A DNA stretch of 6,293 bases from Methanobacteriota archaeon. GTDB taxonomy: Archaea; Methanobacteriota; Methanobacteria; Methanobacteriales; Methanobacteriaceae. Shown one piece after another: positions 5,944-6,293 of the stretch (its first letter is position 1; each line of letters begins with the position of its first letter). The stretch is from positions 1 through 6,293 of the forward strand of contig JAEYSH010000058.1 in NCBI GenBank assembly GCA_023434825.1. Direction: 5' to 3'. Under the pieces are notes generated by a model that worked only from the letters and a program-made list of their open reading frames with translations, was not told the origin of the DNA and made no database searches. The position numbers and the translations under genes are program-made.

Positions 5944-6293
5944 ACTGACAAACCTCCATCAACTATTATATTCTGTCCAGTTATATATTTAGATCCATCA
6001 GAAACTAAGAAAATTAAGGTACCCACAATATCTGAAGGATTGGCCATACGTCCTAAAGGAACTTTTTGAGAATATTTTTCAACAAATTCTTTAGGTTGGT
6101 CATTAAATATCCCTCCGGGGCTGATAGCATTCACTCGGACATTATAAGGAGCAAGATATGTTGATAGATATCTAGTAAAGTTTACAATTCCTCCTTTAAT
6201 CATAGAATATTCCACGGGCATTGTCATTTTAGTATCATCGTAAATAGAAAAATTTGGCCCTAAAAATCCATATATTGAGGCAATATTTACAAT
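5937..6293 (-). CDS. SDR-family dehydrogenase, PtmA-like (5' part outside window)
   Basis: The frame stays open to the right edge of the window, adding 22 codons before the ATG at 6227 (beginning IVNIASIYGFLGPNFS), so that ATG is internal and the N-terminal NAD(P)-binding Rossmann part is missing from view. The visible 118 residues hold the catalytic region of classical short-chain dehydrogenases: the Ser in NIASIYG, the YxxxK motif as YSMIK, VRVNAISPGGI after the active site, VPLGRMANPSDI, and the closing ITGQNIIVDGGLSVW. Between Ser and Tyr is an insert with MTMPVEY, which I associate with PtmA-type SDRs found in flagellin-glycosylation and nonulosonate loci. The reaction would be NAD(P)-dependent oxidation or reduction of a sugar or sugar-derived hydroxyl/keto group. 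The gene overlaps the Gfo/Idh gene by 7 nt and looks to be upstream in the same operon. The SDR call is very secure; the PtmA sub-type is by recognition only. Confidence 0.88.
   Translation of the reverse strand: MVNIASIYGFLGPNFSIYDDTKMTMPVEYSMIKGGIVNFTRYLSTYLAPYNVRVNAISPGGIFNDQPKEFVEKYSQKVPLGRMANPSDIVGTLIFLVSDGSKYITGQNIIVDGGLSVW
5952..5957 (-). promoter_or_regulatory. Strong ribosome binding site GGAGGT deciding the TTG start of the Gfo/Idh gene
   Basis: On the - strand GGAGGT lies 8 nt before the TTG at 5943, inside the last codons of the SDR gene (the DGG of its terminal VDGG motif). It is the best Shine-Dalgarno match in the window and fixes a non-AUG start for the Gfo/Idh protein. Confidence 0.65.

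Noticed and set aside
6225..6227. ATG as start of the SDR gene
   Set aside because: The frame continues to the right edge and encodes the NIASIYG segment with the catalytic Ser. A start here would remove part of the active site.
1..6293. CRISPR arrays, tRNA/rRNA genes, insertion sequences, toxin-antitoxin or phage-defence genes
   Set aside because: No regular direct repeats, transposase motifs, terminal inverted repeats, cloverleaf-like sequences or defence-type proteins are visible. Every substantial frame is accounted for by glycan-related or membrane proteins.

Overview
This AT-rich window reads as part of a surface-glycan biosynthesis locus, most likely from a methanogenic archaeon of the Methanobacteriales type (Methanobacterium or Methanobrevibacter-like). 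The host call is an inference. It rests on three things: a leading gene fragment resembling the C-terminus of the archaeal DUF2206 membrane-protein family, strong GGTGA/GGAGGT ribosome-binding sites in front of TTG start codons, and an archaeal-style TATA element (TATATAAAT). No rRNA, tRNA, IS element, CRISPR array or phage gene is visible. Coding density is very high and no gene-free stretch exceeds about 75 bases.

Layout: two convergent gene groups meet at 2761-2766. On the + strand are the 3' end of a DUF2206-like integral membrane protein (entering from the left edge), a 493-residue glycosyltransferase-like protein with a capsule-polysaccharide-synthesis (KpsC/KpsS-like) C-terminal domain, and a 215-residue left-handed beta-helix (hexapeptide repeat) acyltransferase. 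On the - strand, read from the right edge, are an SDR-family dehydrogenase of PtmA type (its 5' part lies outside the window), a Gfo/Idh/MocA-family oxidoreductase, a CMP-nonulosonate (NeuA/PtmB-type) cytidylyltransferase, and a Wzx-type polysaccharide flippase. The first three - strand genes overlap at their stop/start codons (7 nt and 4 nt). The flippase follows after 49 nt.

Working model (inference): the - strand group supplies an activated nonulosonic acid (sialic-, legionaminic- or pseudaminic-like) and a flippase that carries the lipid-linked glycan across the membrane. The + strand group supplies a transferase-like protein, a possible acyl-decorating enzyme and a large membrane protein that may act on lipid-linked sugars. 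The nonulosonate synthase (NeuB family) needed to complete the pathway is not in this window.

The points most worth a second look are: an acyltransferase with no histidine where the family catalytic base is expected; two convergent genes sharing one palindromic TTATAA as Leu-stop on both strands, each with a candidate terminator inside the other's coding sequence; and a KpsC/S-like protein beside a CMP-sugar pathway in an apparent archaeon. I see no clear evidence for a wholly new kind of system. This looks like a glycan-modification locus with some unusual details.
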